Numbered from the stretch's first letter, positions 16,431 to 25,755 are shown. The stretch is DNA of 64,000 nucleotides from Prolixibacteraceae bacterium (GCA_028683385.1 JAQUIJ010000008.1:1-64000); one strand, 5' to 3'. Notes: a model not told the origin generated them from the letters alone. Numbers and translations: made by a program.

Positions 16431-19400
16431 ATGAAAAAAAAGTGGTTAACCGGTCATCCCTATGGGGATAGCCTAAAAAAACTCATGCGAATTATGCGAC
16501 TAACAATCCTGTTGCTGTTTGGATGCATGTTGACTGTTTCTGCAAACAGTTATGCACAGAAAACCCGTCTCGACATTAATCTGTCGAATACTTCAATCCG
16601 CGACCTTTTTGGGTATATCGAAGAGAATTCTGAATTTGTTTTTCTCTATAGGAATGAAGATTTCAATGTAAATAAAAAAGTCGTTGTAAACCTTAAAGAT
16701 GCTACCATCAACCAGATTCTGGATGAGGCACTTCGGGGCGAAAATGTTTCATATGATGTTTATGAGCGGCAGATCGTGATCCGTAAAGCTGGCGATGTCA
16801 TCATCAATTCGCAACAGAAAAGAGATCTTTCGGGAACGGTTAAAGATGTCACCGGAGCTCCAATTCCTGGGGCTACTTTACTTTTGAAAGGTACGACAAT
16901 AGGTGCACTTGCCGATATGGATGGAAAGTTCAAGATTTCGATCCCTGGTGATGCTAAAACGTTAGTTATTTCTTTTGTGGGAATGAAAACTCAGGAAATA
17001 GCAATCGCTGGTTTATCACAGGTGAATGCAGTGTTGGAAGAAGAAACTGTTGGTATTGAGGAGGTTGTTGCTGTTGGTTATGGTAAAAACTCACGAAAAA
17101 ATCTTTCCAGTGCCGTAACTTCAGTTAAATCGGATGAGCTGAATAAGGGTGCTATTAGCGATGTCGGTCAGCTTTTACAAGGAAAAGTTTCGGGATTGAA
17201 TATTTCTTCAAGCGGTGACCCAACTCGTGGAACAACAATTATTATGCGTGGTGCTTCAACCATTAACAGCTCACAGAGCCCGTTCTACGTTATCGATGGT
17301 GTTCCGGGAGCCGATATTTCTTTGGTTACGCCTGACGATATTCTTTCAGTAGATGTTTTGAAAGATGCCGCGGCAACCTCAATTTATGGTAACCGTGCAA
17401 CAAACGGTGTTATCATGATTACTACCAAAAAAGGGAATAAAGACAACGAGCAAATTGCCTATAACGGATATTTTGGTGTTGAAACTGTGTCGAACAATTT
17501 GGACATGATGAATTCGGACCAGTTACGTTCGTTCCTTACTAAAAACAATATGTCATTTTCTCCTGAAGATGATAAGAGCGCTAATACAAACTGGCAAAAG
17601 ACCATTCAACGTTCTGCTGCAATTTCTCAGAGCCACAACGTTTCATACAGTGGAGGTACCAATCGCAGTACTTATATTGCCAGCATAACTTACATCGACA
17701 AACAGGGTGTTTTGATCAGTAGCGGACAGAATCGCCTTGTTGCCCGTATGGCTATCGAACAAAAGGCGTTTAATGATAAAGTTAAGTTTGGCCTGAATGT
17801 TACTAATTCAAATGTTAGAAACACCAAGGTTCCTCAGCGAAATACAGCACTTCTTCAGGCTGCAAAATATCTGCCGGTCAGCAAACCTAAAAATGATGAT
17901 GGAACTTACTTCGAAAACTTCAACCACTCCGGTTATTTTAACCCGCTGGCAATTATTGAACAGGCTGACGATGATTCAAAGGTAAGTACCTTATTAGGCA
18001 ACTTCACTACCGAAGTTACGCTTCCGTTAGGATTAAAATATAACTTAAACATTGCCTACCAGAAAAACACATCGCTGAATGGTGAATATTACAATAGTTA
18101 TTATGCCAAGAATTACAATAGTGCACAGTTCTATAACAATCCTGATCCACCGGCAAACCACTATATTATTAATTTTGGATCAAATGGATTGGCAAGTCGA
18201 AGCACTTATCAAAGCAAAAATGTGATTCTTGAAAATTTTGTTACCTGGAATAAGGTGATTGGAAAACACAGTATAAATGCAGTTCTTGGTTATTCTTGGC
18301 AAGAGGATGAAAAGGGAGATGGATTTTCAGCAAATAACACCAACTTCCCTGTTGATGATGTTAGTTATAGAAACCTTGCACTTGGAAATTACAGTTCAGT
18401 AAATGGGTTTATTGTAAATTTTGGGGATGCTTATGCCTACCAAAAAACACGGTTGATTTCAGACTTTGCACGTTTAAATTACGATTTCAGTAATAAATAC
18501 ATGGTACAAGCGTCGATCCGCAGAGATGGTAGTTCTGTATTTGGTGCAAACAAAGAATGGGGATATTTTCCTTCAGTGAGTTTGGCCTGGAGAATTGATC
18601 AGGAAGGATTTATGAAATCACAAAGTGTATTCAAGGATTTAAAATTACGCGGAAGTTACGGGATAACAGGTAACTCTACCGGGTTTGATGCTTATACTGC
18701 TCAGTTTATTGTTGGTCCACTCGGAACATATTATTATCAGGGAAAACAAATTTATGCCTACGGTCCAAACAAAGCTGCAAACCCTGATTTGGAATGGGAA
18801 AAAACAGCTACAGGAAACCTTGGATTAGATTTCACTGTTTTGAATGGTAAACTAAGTGGTTATGTAGAAGTGTACAATAAGAAAACTACTGGCATGATCT
18901 ACTCTTATTCTGTAAACCCGGTAATGGTTCCAGCTGGCTCGATTACTGCAAACGGTGGCGAAATGTCGAATAAGGGTATCGAAGTAAGCCTCACGGCAAC
19001 TCCGGTAAAGACAAACGATTTCAGTTGGACTACAAACGTCAATCTGTCGCACAACAAAAACGTTATTGAGAAGCTTACAAATAACCTGTTTATAGGTGGA
19101 GACTCAGTTCGTATAACCCAGCCTGATGGCGGAGGTCAAACAGGAAGTACGCTCCAGATTTTAAAAGAAGGCCGACCTATTGGCCAGTTCTTTACACTTG
19201 AATACGCAGGGAAAAACAGCGCTGGAATATCGCAATATGTTGCCAAAGATGGCAGCCTGACAACTAATCCGGAAATCGGAACTGATTACCATTATTTGGG
19301 TTCGCCTCAGCCAAAAGTGTTAATCGGTTGGACCAATGATTTTAAGTATAAAAATTTCGACCTGAATATCTTCATCCGTGGAGTGTTTGGCAATAAAATT

Positions 19401-19760
19401 TTCAATGCAACCCGTGCCGATTTGTTCCGCCCAAGTACAGCCAATACGTCTAATATTCTAGTTGATGTGGCCAATGAATCACCAACAGATATTAATGTTT
19501 ATAAATACTCTTCCCGTTTCATCGAAAATGGTAGTTATGTTCGTTTGGATAATGCAACCTTGGGTTATAATTTTAAAAATCTGGGTAAATCTGTTAAAAA
19601 CTTACGTCTTTATGTTTCTGGAAGCAACCTGTTCATTATTACCAAATACAAAGGTATCGATCCTGAAGTAGAGCAAGGTGGTATTGCACCAGGTGTTGAT
19701 TCAAACAACTTTTATCCTAAAACACGTACGGTGTTGTTTGGCGTAAAAGCATCTTTCTAA
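16431..19760 (+). CDS. SusC/RagA TonB-dependent receptor with N-terminal STN signalling domain
   Basis: 1109 aa outer-membrane transporter. Order: a long signal region (MKKKW to SANSYAQ, about 1-43), STN domain (RLDINLSNTSIRDLFGYIEEN to about 120), carboxypeptidase-regulatory-like domain (LSGTVKDVTGAPIPGATLLL, about 128-205), a TonB-box-like VVAVGYG, plug (LLQGKVSGLNISSS, PFYVIDGVPG, DVLKDAAATSIYGNRATNGVIMITTKKG), then a beta barrel ending in an aromatic residue (VKASF). The STN domain matches the preceding sigma/FecR pair. It is co-directional with its SusD partner. The cargo is likely a glycan cleaved by the GH92/GH89/GH28 enzymes downstream, by position only. Confidence 0.94.
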   Translation: MKKKWLTGHPYGDSLKKLMRIMRLTILLLFGCMLTVSANSYAQKTRLDINLSNTSIRDLFGYIEENSEFVFLYRNEDFNVNKKVVVNLKDATINQILDEALRGENVSYDVYERQIVIRKAGDVIINSQQKRDLSGTVKDVTGAPIPGATLLLKGTTIGALADMDGKFKISIPGDAKTLVISFVGMKTQEIAIAGLSQVNAVLEEETVGIEEVVAVGYGKNSRKNLSSAVTSVKSDELNKGAISDVGQLLQGKVSGLNISSSGDPTRGTTIIMRGASTINSSQSPFYVIDGVPGADISLVTPDDILSVDVLKDAAATSIYGNRATNGVIMITTKKGNKDNEQIAYNGYFGVETVSNNLDMMNSDQLRSFLTKNNMSFSPEDDKSANTNWQKTIQRSAAISQSHNVSYSGGTNRSTYIASITYIDKQGVLISSGQNRLVARMAIEQKAFNDKVKFGLNVTNSNVRNTKVPQRNTALLQAAKYLPVSKPKNDDGTYFENFNHSGYFNPLAIIEQADDDSKVSTLLGNFTTEVTLPLGLKYNLNIAYQKNTSLNGEYYNSYYAKNYNSAQFYNNPDPPANHYIINFGSNGLASRSTYQSKNVILENFVTWNKVIGKHSINAVLGYSWQEDEKGDGFSANNTNFPVDDVSYRNLALGNYSSVNGFIVNFGDAYAYQKTRLISDFARLNYDFSNKYMVQASIRRDGSSVFGANKEWGYFPSVSLAWRIDQEGFMKSQSVFKDLKLRGSYGITGNSTGFDAYTAQFIVGPLGTYYYQGKQIYAYGPNKAANPDLEWEKTATGNLGLDFTVLNGKLSGYVEVYNKKTTGMIYSYSVNPVMVPAGSITANGGEMSNKGIEVSLTATPVKTNDFSWTTNVNLSHNKNVIEKLTNNLFIGGDSVRITQPDGGGQTGSTLQILKEGRPIGQFFTLEYAGKNSAGISQYVAKDGSLTTNPEIGTDYHYLGSPQPKVLIGWTNDFKYKNFDLNIFIRGVFGNKIFNATRADLFRPSTANTSNILVDVANESPTDINVYKYSSRFIENGSYVRLDNATLGYNFKNLGKSVKNLRLYVSGSNLFIITKYKGIDPEVEQGGIAPGVDSNNFYPKTRTVLFGVKASF

Positions 19761-19872
19761 AAAATATAAATTTTGAATACAATGAAAGGAGCCAAGAGAG
19801 ATAGCCTCACACGCAGGAGAGGGATCGTAATGGCGAGTTCCATTTGATAATTAAAAAACAAATTATTTACAG

Positions 19873-21486
19873 ATGAAAAAACTAATAAAATACCTCATAT
19901 TTCCGGCGCTTGTTGGTTTCATAATATCCTGCAATGATATTGATGTGCCAATTACAACGCAAATGACACCGGATGTTTTCCCACAAAACGATGAACAATA
20001 TGCTCAGACTGCCGGAGCTGTTTACTCGGTTTTCAGGGGAGAGTATGCACAAACACTTTTTTTTATGAGTACCATAAGTACTGACGAAGGTATTCTTCCA
20101 GCCAGAGGCGGAAACTGGTACGACAATGCCGGGTACATGAAGATGCATTATCATACATGGGATAAAGATCATGGCGGTACAAACTCGCTTTGGGACTGGC
20201 TTGAAAAAACAATTGGAGTTACGAATCAGGCCTATTATCTTTTGAATACTGTTATGCCTGAAGGTGATAATAAAAAGACCACTTTGTCTGAGCTAAGAAT
20301 GATGAGAGCAATTTCGTACTTTACGATGATGGATTTTTATGGTAATGTGCCATTGGATACATTATATGGAGATTTTACATCGAAACCCAATACCCCAAGA
20401 GCCGAAGTTTTTAAATACATCGAAACTGAAGTTAAAAAATCGATCAACAACCTGAGAGAAGAAACAGGTTCTGCAACTTATGGCCGCCCAACCAAATGGA
20501 CCGCATATGCACTATTAGCCAAAATGTACCTGAATGCAGAATATTATACAGGTACTGCTCGTTGGAACGACTGTATTGCTGCCTGCGATGCAGTAATAAA
20601 CTCAGGTAAATTTGCTGTGGAACCTCGTTCATCCTACCTGAAAATGTTTTATCCGGATAACGGCCCGCAAATGAAAGAATTTATTTTTGCCGTTCCCTTT
20701 GATCCGTCAGGAAACTCTTATCCTGGTACAAACGGTATGATGTATCGTTCACGATATGATGTTCCACGTTCTGAGAGGGCAAAGTTCGGTCTTGCTTTTA
20801 CTCCAAGTGCCCCGATGAGTACTCTTCCTGAATTCTATGCCTATTTTAACGATGCAGGCGATATCCGAAACGACCAATGGCTTACAGGCCTTCAGTTTAT
20901 GAGTGATGGTGTGACGCCGGTTACAGTTACAACGACTAAAAAAGGATATGATCAATTCTATACAGGCGATGATGGTGGTGCTTCATACACCTATCAGGTG
21001 AACCTGACACCTGATATTATTTATCGTCAGAATCCTGAGTTGTTTGATTGCGGTAACGACGAAATTGCATGGAATATGGGATACCGCAACATCAAATTCT
21101 ATCCTGACAAAACATCTACAAGCCGTAATCAGAACAATGATGTTCCATACCTTCGTTATTCCGATGTTATCCTGATGAAAGCCGAAGCTATTCTTCGTGG
21201 TGGTACAGCAACTGGAGGTCAAACTGCTTTATCGCTGGTTAATTTGATCAGGTCGAACCGGTCTACTTCTGACGCATGGACAAGTGTTACTTTGGAAGAT
21301 TTGTACAAAGAGCGTAGCCGCGAATTTGTTTATGAATATTGGCACCGCAACGATATGATTCGTTTTGGAAAATTCGAAGGCAAATGGGGTTTTAAAACCA
21401 ATGCTGATACTTATCGCCGTATTTTACCAATTCCAACGAATGCCACTAAATTAAATCCAAAATTGGTACAGAATCCCGGTTATTAA
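19873..21486 (+). CDS. SusD/RagB nutrient-binding outer-membrane lipoprotein
   Basis: 537 aa. Lipoprotein signal ending VGFIISC (Cys about 20). The SusD fold is seen in LRMMRAISYFTMMDFYGNVPL (TPR-like helices), RPTKWTAYALLAKMYLNAEYYTG, and the C-terminal RYSDVILMKAEAILRGG and LYKERSREFVYEYWHRNDMIRFGKF. It acts as the lid of the SusC transporter upstream (112-base gap, larger than usual, see findings). A strong terminator follows at 21542, so the downstream enzymes must have their own promoter or be read through. Confidence 0.93.
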   Translation: MKKLIKYLIFPALVGFIISCNDIDVPITTQMTPDVFPQNDEQYAQTAGAVYSVFRGEYAQTLFFMSTISTDEGILPARGGNWYDNAGYMKMHYHTWDKDHGGTNSLWDWLEKTIGVTNQAYYLLNTVMPEGDNKKTTLSELRMMRAISYFTMMDFYGNVPLDTLYGDFTSKPNTPRAEVFKYIETEVKKSINNLREETGSATYGRPTKWTAYALLAKMYLNAEYYTGTARWNDCIAACDAVINSGKFAVEPRSSYLKMFYPDNGPQMKEFIFAVPFDPSGNSYPGTNGMMYRSRYDVPRSERAKFGLAFTPSAPMSTLPEFYAYFNDAGDIRNDQWLTGLQFMSDGVTPVTVTTTKKGYDQFYTGDDGGASYTYQVNLTPDIIYRQNPELFDCGNDEIAWNMGYRNIKFYPDKTSTSRNQNNDVPYLRYSDVILMKAEAILRGGTATGGQTALSLVNLIRSNRSTSDAWTSVTLEDLYKERSREFVYEYWHRNDMIRFGKFEGKWGFKTNADTYRRILPIPTNATKLNPKLVQNPGY

Positions 21487-21541
21487 TTTGTGATAATTGC
21501 TTGTAGTGTATTATTGGTTTAGAATACGCTACTATTAAATG

Positions 21542-21576
21542 AAGGAGAGGAAGGGTCAAATCTTCTTCTCCTTTAT
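21542..21576 (+). terminator. Intrinsic terminator after SusD
   Basis: A 12-bp stem (AAGGAGAGGAAG with CTTCTTCTCCTT, one wobble) with an eight-base loop, then a T-rich stretch, 56 bases past the SusD stop. Confidence 0.75.
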
Positions 21577-21686
21577 TGTTGTTTTGAAGTATATTTAATC
21601 TCGTGTATTTTCTAAACCGAAATTAATCGAACTATTTAAAATATAAAAGTGTCCTGACTCTGGTAATACTTTTATAGGTTCAACCT

Positions 21687-22003
21687 ATTTTATCAGGGGC
21701 TCAATACTATCGTTTTGTCGATCCGCAGATCGGGTCAGAAGGCGATAGAAATGTTTTATCCATCAGGAGAACGCAATAGATTTTAAGGTAAGAGCTAAAA
21801 ACCTGTCTGAAAAGAACAAATACATCGTGTCGGCAACTTTAAACGGGAAACCATTTAATAAATCATGGATTGAGCATCAGGATATTGTTGATGGTGGTAC
21901 ACTGGTACTGGAAATGGGCGAATCACCTTCAACAACTTGGGGAACGGCCATTTTGCCACCATCGAAATCGGATGATCGAAATATACTGATGCCCGTTCAC
22001 TAA
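21687..22003 (+). pseudogene. Remnant of a GH92 alpha-mannosidase: N-terminal motif fused to C-terminal end
   Basis: From 21702 one frame reads QYYRFVDPQIGSEGDRNV, the N-terminal signature of GH92 exo-alpha-mannosidases (VDP.IGSEG..NVFI). Around 21760 the frame changes. From about 21779 another frame reads IDFKVRAKNLSEKNKYI, then SATLNGKPFNKSWIEH and DGGTLVLEMGESP, the C-terminal signature of the same family, ending at a TAA at 22001. The central domain (hundreds of residues including the catalytic part) is missing, and the upstream signal sequence is broken by a stop. The locus once held an alpha-mannosidase between SusD and GH89, lost by internal deletion. Palindromic repeats begin exactly at its 3' end. 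Confidence 0.8.
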
Positions 22004-22116
22004 AGTGACGGCAAAGGATAATGCTCTGCTCGGTTAAACTGATCGTTCAAAGTCCAATCCTTTGCCGTCCCGATAGGGACGGACATGAGAATTAAGAAAG
22101 AACTGGGCTTTAGCCC
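21998..22116. repeat. Compound palindromic intergenic repeat
   Basis: A 13-bp inverted repeat (GACGGCAAAGGAT at 22007-22019 and its exact reverse complement at 22057-22069) is flanked by three hairpins: CAC-TAAA-GTG (21998-22007), CCGTCCC-GATA-GGGACGG (22065-22082) and GGGC-TTTA-GCCC (22105-22116). It fills the space between the GH92 remnant and the GH89 start. This resembles REP-like elements scattered in Bacteroidota genomes; that resemblance is from memory. Confidence 0.6.
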
Positions 22117-22130
22117 TAAACAAGATAGTT

Positions 22131-24359
22131 ATGAAGAATTTATTAAAAATCATTTTGTTGTGCGGAATTCTGCTCCTTATTGGATTCCCAAATAATGGCC
22201 GAGCAGCAGATAACCGCCCGGCATCACAAACGTTAATCCAGCGCATCTTGCCTGATTACGCTTCGCACTTTAGTGTTGAAGTGGTTTCATCGGGTGATAC
22301 CGATTGGTTTGAGCTTGAATCGAAAGGCAACAAAATAGTATTGAGGGGAAACAATGGAGTGTCCGTTGCCTCGGCGCTGTATTATTACCTCACCGAGTAT
22401 GCGCATTGCCAAATTACCTGGAATGGTACCAACCTGAAACTTCCGGCGAAACTGCCGTTGGTACCAACACCTATTCATAAGAAAACGCCTTACGAATACC
22501 GCTATTACCTGAACTATTGCACCTTCAACTACAGCATGAGCTGGTGGAACTGGGACCGTTGGGAAAAGGAAATTGACTGGATGGCTCTGCACGGAATCAA
22601 CATGCCGCTGGCCATTACCGGCGAAGAATACATCTGGGACGAAGTTTACCGGTCGTATGGTTTTACGGATGCCGATCTGGACTCGTTTTTCAGTGGACCA
22701 GCCTATTTTTCATGGTTCTGGATGGGAAACCTCGATGGATGGGGTGGTCCGCTGCCCAAAAGCTGGAAGGAAAGCCACCGCAATTTGCAACTGAAAATCC
22801 TGAATCGCGAGCGTGAACTCGGGATGAAACCGGTTTTGCCTGCATTTACAGGGCATGTCCCGGCCTCTTTCAAAAAGTTTTTTCCGGCAGCCAAACTGAA
22901 GCAAACCAACTGGGGAAACGATTTTGGCGATACTTATATTTTGGATGCCAATGATCCATTGTTTGCCGAAATTGGAAAGAAATTTTTGGAAATGCAGTCG
23001 AAAATATACGGAACCAATCACCTGTATTCGGCTGATACGTTCAACGAAAATACACCACCATCCGATGACCCCAAATACTTGTCAGATTTAAGCCGCAATG
23101 TTTTTGAGGGAATGAAGGATGCCGATCCTGATGCCATTTGGGTGATGCAGGGCTGGCTGTTTATTAGTCACCGCGATTTCTGGAAAGCCCCGCAAATAAA
23201 AGGTTTACTCGAAGCCGTTCCAAACGACCGGATGATCATCCTCGATTTGGCTGCCGAAATTGAACCGGTCTGGAAACGCACGGAAGCCTTTTACGGCAAG
23301 CAATGGATCTGGAATATGCTTCATAATTTTGGAGGCAACATCAGTATGTTTGGCCGCATCGAAACCGTTGCCACGCAACCGGCGGCTGCGTTGAACGATC
23401 CGGCTTCAGGAAAATTGAAAGGCATTGGTTTAACGATGGAAGGAATCGAGCAAAATCCGGTTTTGTACGAACTGATGACTGACAATACCTGGCGAAATAC
23501 ACCAATTGAGCTGAACGAATGGCTCAAAAAGTACATGCTGAACCGGTATGGAAAAACAAACGACAGCCTGATAAAAGCATGGGACATCTTGGTGAAAACC
23601 GTTTACAATGGCAAAGTCATCCGCGATGGCGCCGAATCGATCATCGTGTCGCGCCCAACTTTCGAAGGTTTCCGCAGATGGGCCCGTACAAAGCTTAATT
23701 ATGCTCCTGAAGACTTGCTTCCTGCATGGGATCTTTTTGTAAAAACGATACCTGAATGTGGAAAATCCGATGGGTTTCAGTACGATTTGGTCGATGTTAC
23801 CCGTCAGGTGCTGGCGAACTATGCTTTGCCACTTCAACAGGAAATGGCCAACGCATATCGCGAAAACGATCGTGTGAAGTTCGATAAATTGAGTGGTGAA
23901 TTTATTGAATTGATTGACGATATGGATCGTTTGCTGGCCACGCGACAGGATTTTCTGTTGGGAACCTGGATTGCCGATGCACGAAGCTGTGGAACAACCG
24001 AAAGCGAAAAGTCTCTTTATGAGCGGAATGCACGCGATTTGATCACCCTTTGGGGCAATTCCAATAACCGGCTTTTCGAATACTCCTGCCGTCAGTGGAG
24101 CGGACTAATGACCGATTTTTACAAACCGCGCTGGGAACAGTTTTTTAGCGACGTGAAAGCCAACTGGGGCAGTTTTGATCAGTCAGGTTCTGATGAAAAG
24201 ATTAAAAAATGGGAGTGGAATTGGGTAAATTCGCGTAAAGATTATCCGATAAATCCAAAAGGAAGTTCAACTTCAGTAGCCAAAGAATTGTATCAGAAAT
24301 ACAACGGCAAGATTGTGCCATTGACTCAAAAAATGACTCCAATAAAATACGATTACTGA
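22131..24359 (+). CDS. Alpha-N-acetylglucosaminidase (GH89, NAGLU family)
   Basis: 742 aa exported glycoside hydrolase. Signal peptide to about residue 26 (NNGRAAD). Family signatures: YYLNYCTFNYSMSWWNWDRWEKEIDWMALHGINMPLA, ITGEEYIWDEVYRSYG and the two catalytic glutamates. Glu306 in TFNENTPP (cf. TFNEMQPP in human NAGLU) and Glu437 in TMEGIEQNPV (cf. the EGISQN nucleophile loop) are 131 residues apart, close to the spacing I recall for the human enzyme. It removes terminal alpha-linked GlcNAc, as in heparan sulphate or mucin caps. One base separates it from the acyltransferase gene, so they are tightly coupled. Confidence 0.93.
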   Translation: MKNLLKIILLCGILLLIGFPNNGRAADNRPASQTLIQRILPDYASHFSVEVVSSGDTDWFELESKGNKIVLRGNNGVSVASALYYYLTEYAHCQITWNGTNLKLPAKLPLVPTPIHKKTPYEYRYYLNYCTFNYSMSWWNWDRWEKEIDWMALHGINMPLAITGEEYIWDEVYRSYGFTDADLDSFFSGPAYFSWFWMGNLDGWGGPLPKSWKESHRNLQLKILNRERELGMKPVLPAFTGHVPASFKKFFPAAKLKQTNWGNDFGDTYILDANDPLFAEIGKKFLEMQSKIYGTNHLYSADTFNENTPPSDDPKYLSDLSRNVFEGMKDADPDAIWVMQGWLFISHRDFWKAPQIKGLLEAVPNDRMIILDLAAEIEPVWKRTEAFYGKQWIWNMLHNFGGNISMFGRIETVATQPAAALNDPASGKLKGIGLTMEGIEQNPVLYELMTDNTWRNTPIELNEWLKKYMLNRYGKTNDSLIKAWDILVKTVYNGKVIRDGAESIIVSRPTFEGFRRWARTKLNYAPEDLLPAWDLFVKTIPECGKSDGFQYDLVDVTRQVLANYALPLQQEMANAYRENDRVKFDKLSGEFIELIDDMDRLLATRQDFLLGTWIADARSCGTTESEKSLYERNARDLITLWGNSNNRLFEYSCRQWSGLMTDFYKPRWEQFFSDVKANWGSFDQSGSDEKIKKWEWNWVNSRKDYPINPKGSSTSVAKELYQKYNGKIVPLTQKMTPIKYDY

Positions 24360-24360
24360 T

Positions 24361-25503
24361 ATGGAAAAAGCGATTCAAAATAAACCTGAGCGATTTCTTT
24401 CGCTGGATGTGTTCCGGGGATTGACCATCGCATTAATGATCGTGGTAAACACACCGGGAACAGGTGCCAGTTTGTATCCATATTTGGTTCATGCCAAGTG
24501 GTTCGGATTTACGCTGGCCGACCTCGTGTTTCCGTCATTTCTGTTCGCCATGGGGAATGCAATGAGTTTTTCGATGGGTCGGATGAAGAAGGCTCCCGTC
24601 GGCGAAGTCTGGACAAAAATCATTAAACGCACGGTCATCATCTTTTTGTTGGGGTATTTGATGTATTGGTTTCCGTTCTTCAAACTTGGGGCCGATGGTA
24701 GCTGGATGCTGAAACCCTTTGCCGAAACCCGCGTAATGGGCGTTTTGCAGCGAATTGCTTTGTGTTATTTCTTCGCGTCAGTTATCTTTTATTATTTATC
24801 GGAGAAAGCAGCATTGATAATTTCCGGTGTTCTGCTTTTGGGCTACTGGGGAATTCTTTACTTATTTGGTCAACCTGGAGGCGAGTTGGAAATGGCAACC
24901 AATGCAGGCAGTAAATTTGATTTATGGCTACTGGGTATTGGTCACATTTACAAAAAAGATGCAATCCCGTTCGATCCTGAAGGAGTTTTAAGCACGCTGC
25001 CAGCCATTGTCAATGTAATGATGGGTTATTTGGCCGGAATTTTTATTCAGAAAAACGGAAAGTCGTTCGAAGGAATTGCCAAACTGTTGATGGTTGGTTT
25101 TCTGTTGTTTGCAGTCGCTGAATGGTGGAATTTGATTTTCCCGATTTCCAAAAAGCTTTGGACCAGTCCGTTTGTGTTTTTAACCGTTGGGCTTGACCTG
25201 TCGATCATGGCTATTCTGATTTATGCCATTGAATTGCAAAAAGTAAAGTTTGGTGTTAAATTCTTCGATGTCTTTGGCAAGAACCCGCTCTTTATTTACC
25301 TGTTTTCCGAACTCTTTTACGTAGTGCTTCGAATGATTCCTGTGAGCTCCGGAATGGATGTTTTTCAATGGGTAAGCGAACGAATTTTTCAGGCGATTTT
25401 CCCGGGCGCTTTTGGCGTGTTGGCTACAGCCATTGTATTCACATTGCTGTGTTGGTCGCTGGGCTGGTGGCTCGATAAAAAGAAGGTTTACATCAAAATA
25501 TAA
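24361..25503 (+). CDS. Heparan-alpha-glucosaminide N-acetyltransferase-like membrane protein (DUF5009 type)
   Basis: 380 aa multi-pass inner-membrane protein with about ten hydrophobic segments. It starts with the family pattern RFLSLDVFRGLTIALMIVVN, then VHAKWFGFTLADLVFPSFLF with His44 in the position of the active-site His of human HGSNAT, then RVMGVLQRIALCYFFAS and a C-terminal FDVFGKNPLFIYLFSELFY. HGSNAT transfers acetyl from cytosolic acetyl-CoA across the membrane to terminal glucosamine. It directly follows GH89, which cleaves the acetylated product, so the two may cooperate on alpha-glucosaminides. Transport-coupled acetylation in bacteria is inference; some members are involved in sugar uptake. 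Confidence 0.85.
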   Translation: MEKAIQNKPERFLSLDVFRGLTIALMIVVNTPGTGASLYPYLVHAKWFGFTLADLVFPSFLFAMGNAMSFSMGRMKKAPVGEVWTKIIKRTVIIFLLGYLMYWFPFFKLGADGSWMLKPFAETRVMGVLQRIALCYFFASVIFYYLSEKAALIISGVLLLGYWGILYLFGQPGGELEMATNAGSKFDLWLLGIGHIYKKDAIPFDPEGVLSTLPAIVNVMMGYLAGIFIQKNGKSFEGIAKLLMVGFLLFAVAEWWNLIFPISKKLWTSPFVFLTVGLDLSIMAILIYAIELQKVKFGVKFFDVFGKNPLFIYLFSELFYVVLRMIPVSSGMDVFQWVSERIFQAIFPGAFGVLATAIVFTLLCWSLGWWLDKKKVYIKI

Positions 25504-25543
25504 GAATATGGGTGGTGAAAATAGGGCTACTCTGAGATATTTC

Positions 25544-25645
25544 GTGCCTCTGGCACTTCATTCTCCAGAGAAAGAATCCGATCTATAAATATTTTGCGCC
25601 TCTGGCGCACGAGCCAGTTCCGTTAGGAACGAAATATTTATAGAT
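25544..25645. repeat. Cloverleaf-like palindromic intergenic repeat
   Basis: An exact 14-bp inverted repeat (ATCTATAAATATTT at 25581-25594 and its complement at 25632-25645) encloses two perfect hairpins, GCGCC-TCT-GGCGC (25596-25608) and GTTCC-GTTA-GGAAC (25617-25630). A related hairpin GTGCC-TCT-GGCAC (25544-25556) lies just upstream. The whole can fold as a three-way junction on either strand. It sits between the acyltransferase and GH28 genes. It is not a tRNA: there are no conserved arms or CCA context. Confidence 0.7.
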
Positions 25646-25755
25646 AAAAAAGTTTCCTGAAAATGAAGCTCTAGAGGAGCGAAACCTATCAATGAAAAAT
25701 AGGATTGTGATGTATGGACTTTATTAGTTGCAAAGAATAATTTAAATCAAAACTT

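Noticed and set aside
25544-25645. Cloverleaf-like fold considered as a tRNA gene
   Set aside because: It has two inner arms rather than three, no T-arm consensus and no anticodon arm with a seven-base loop.
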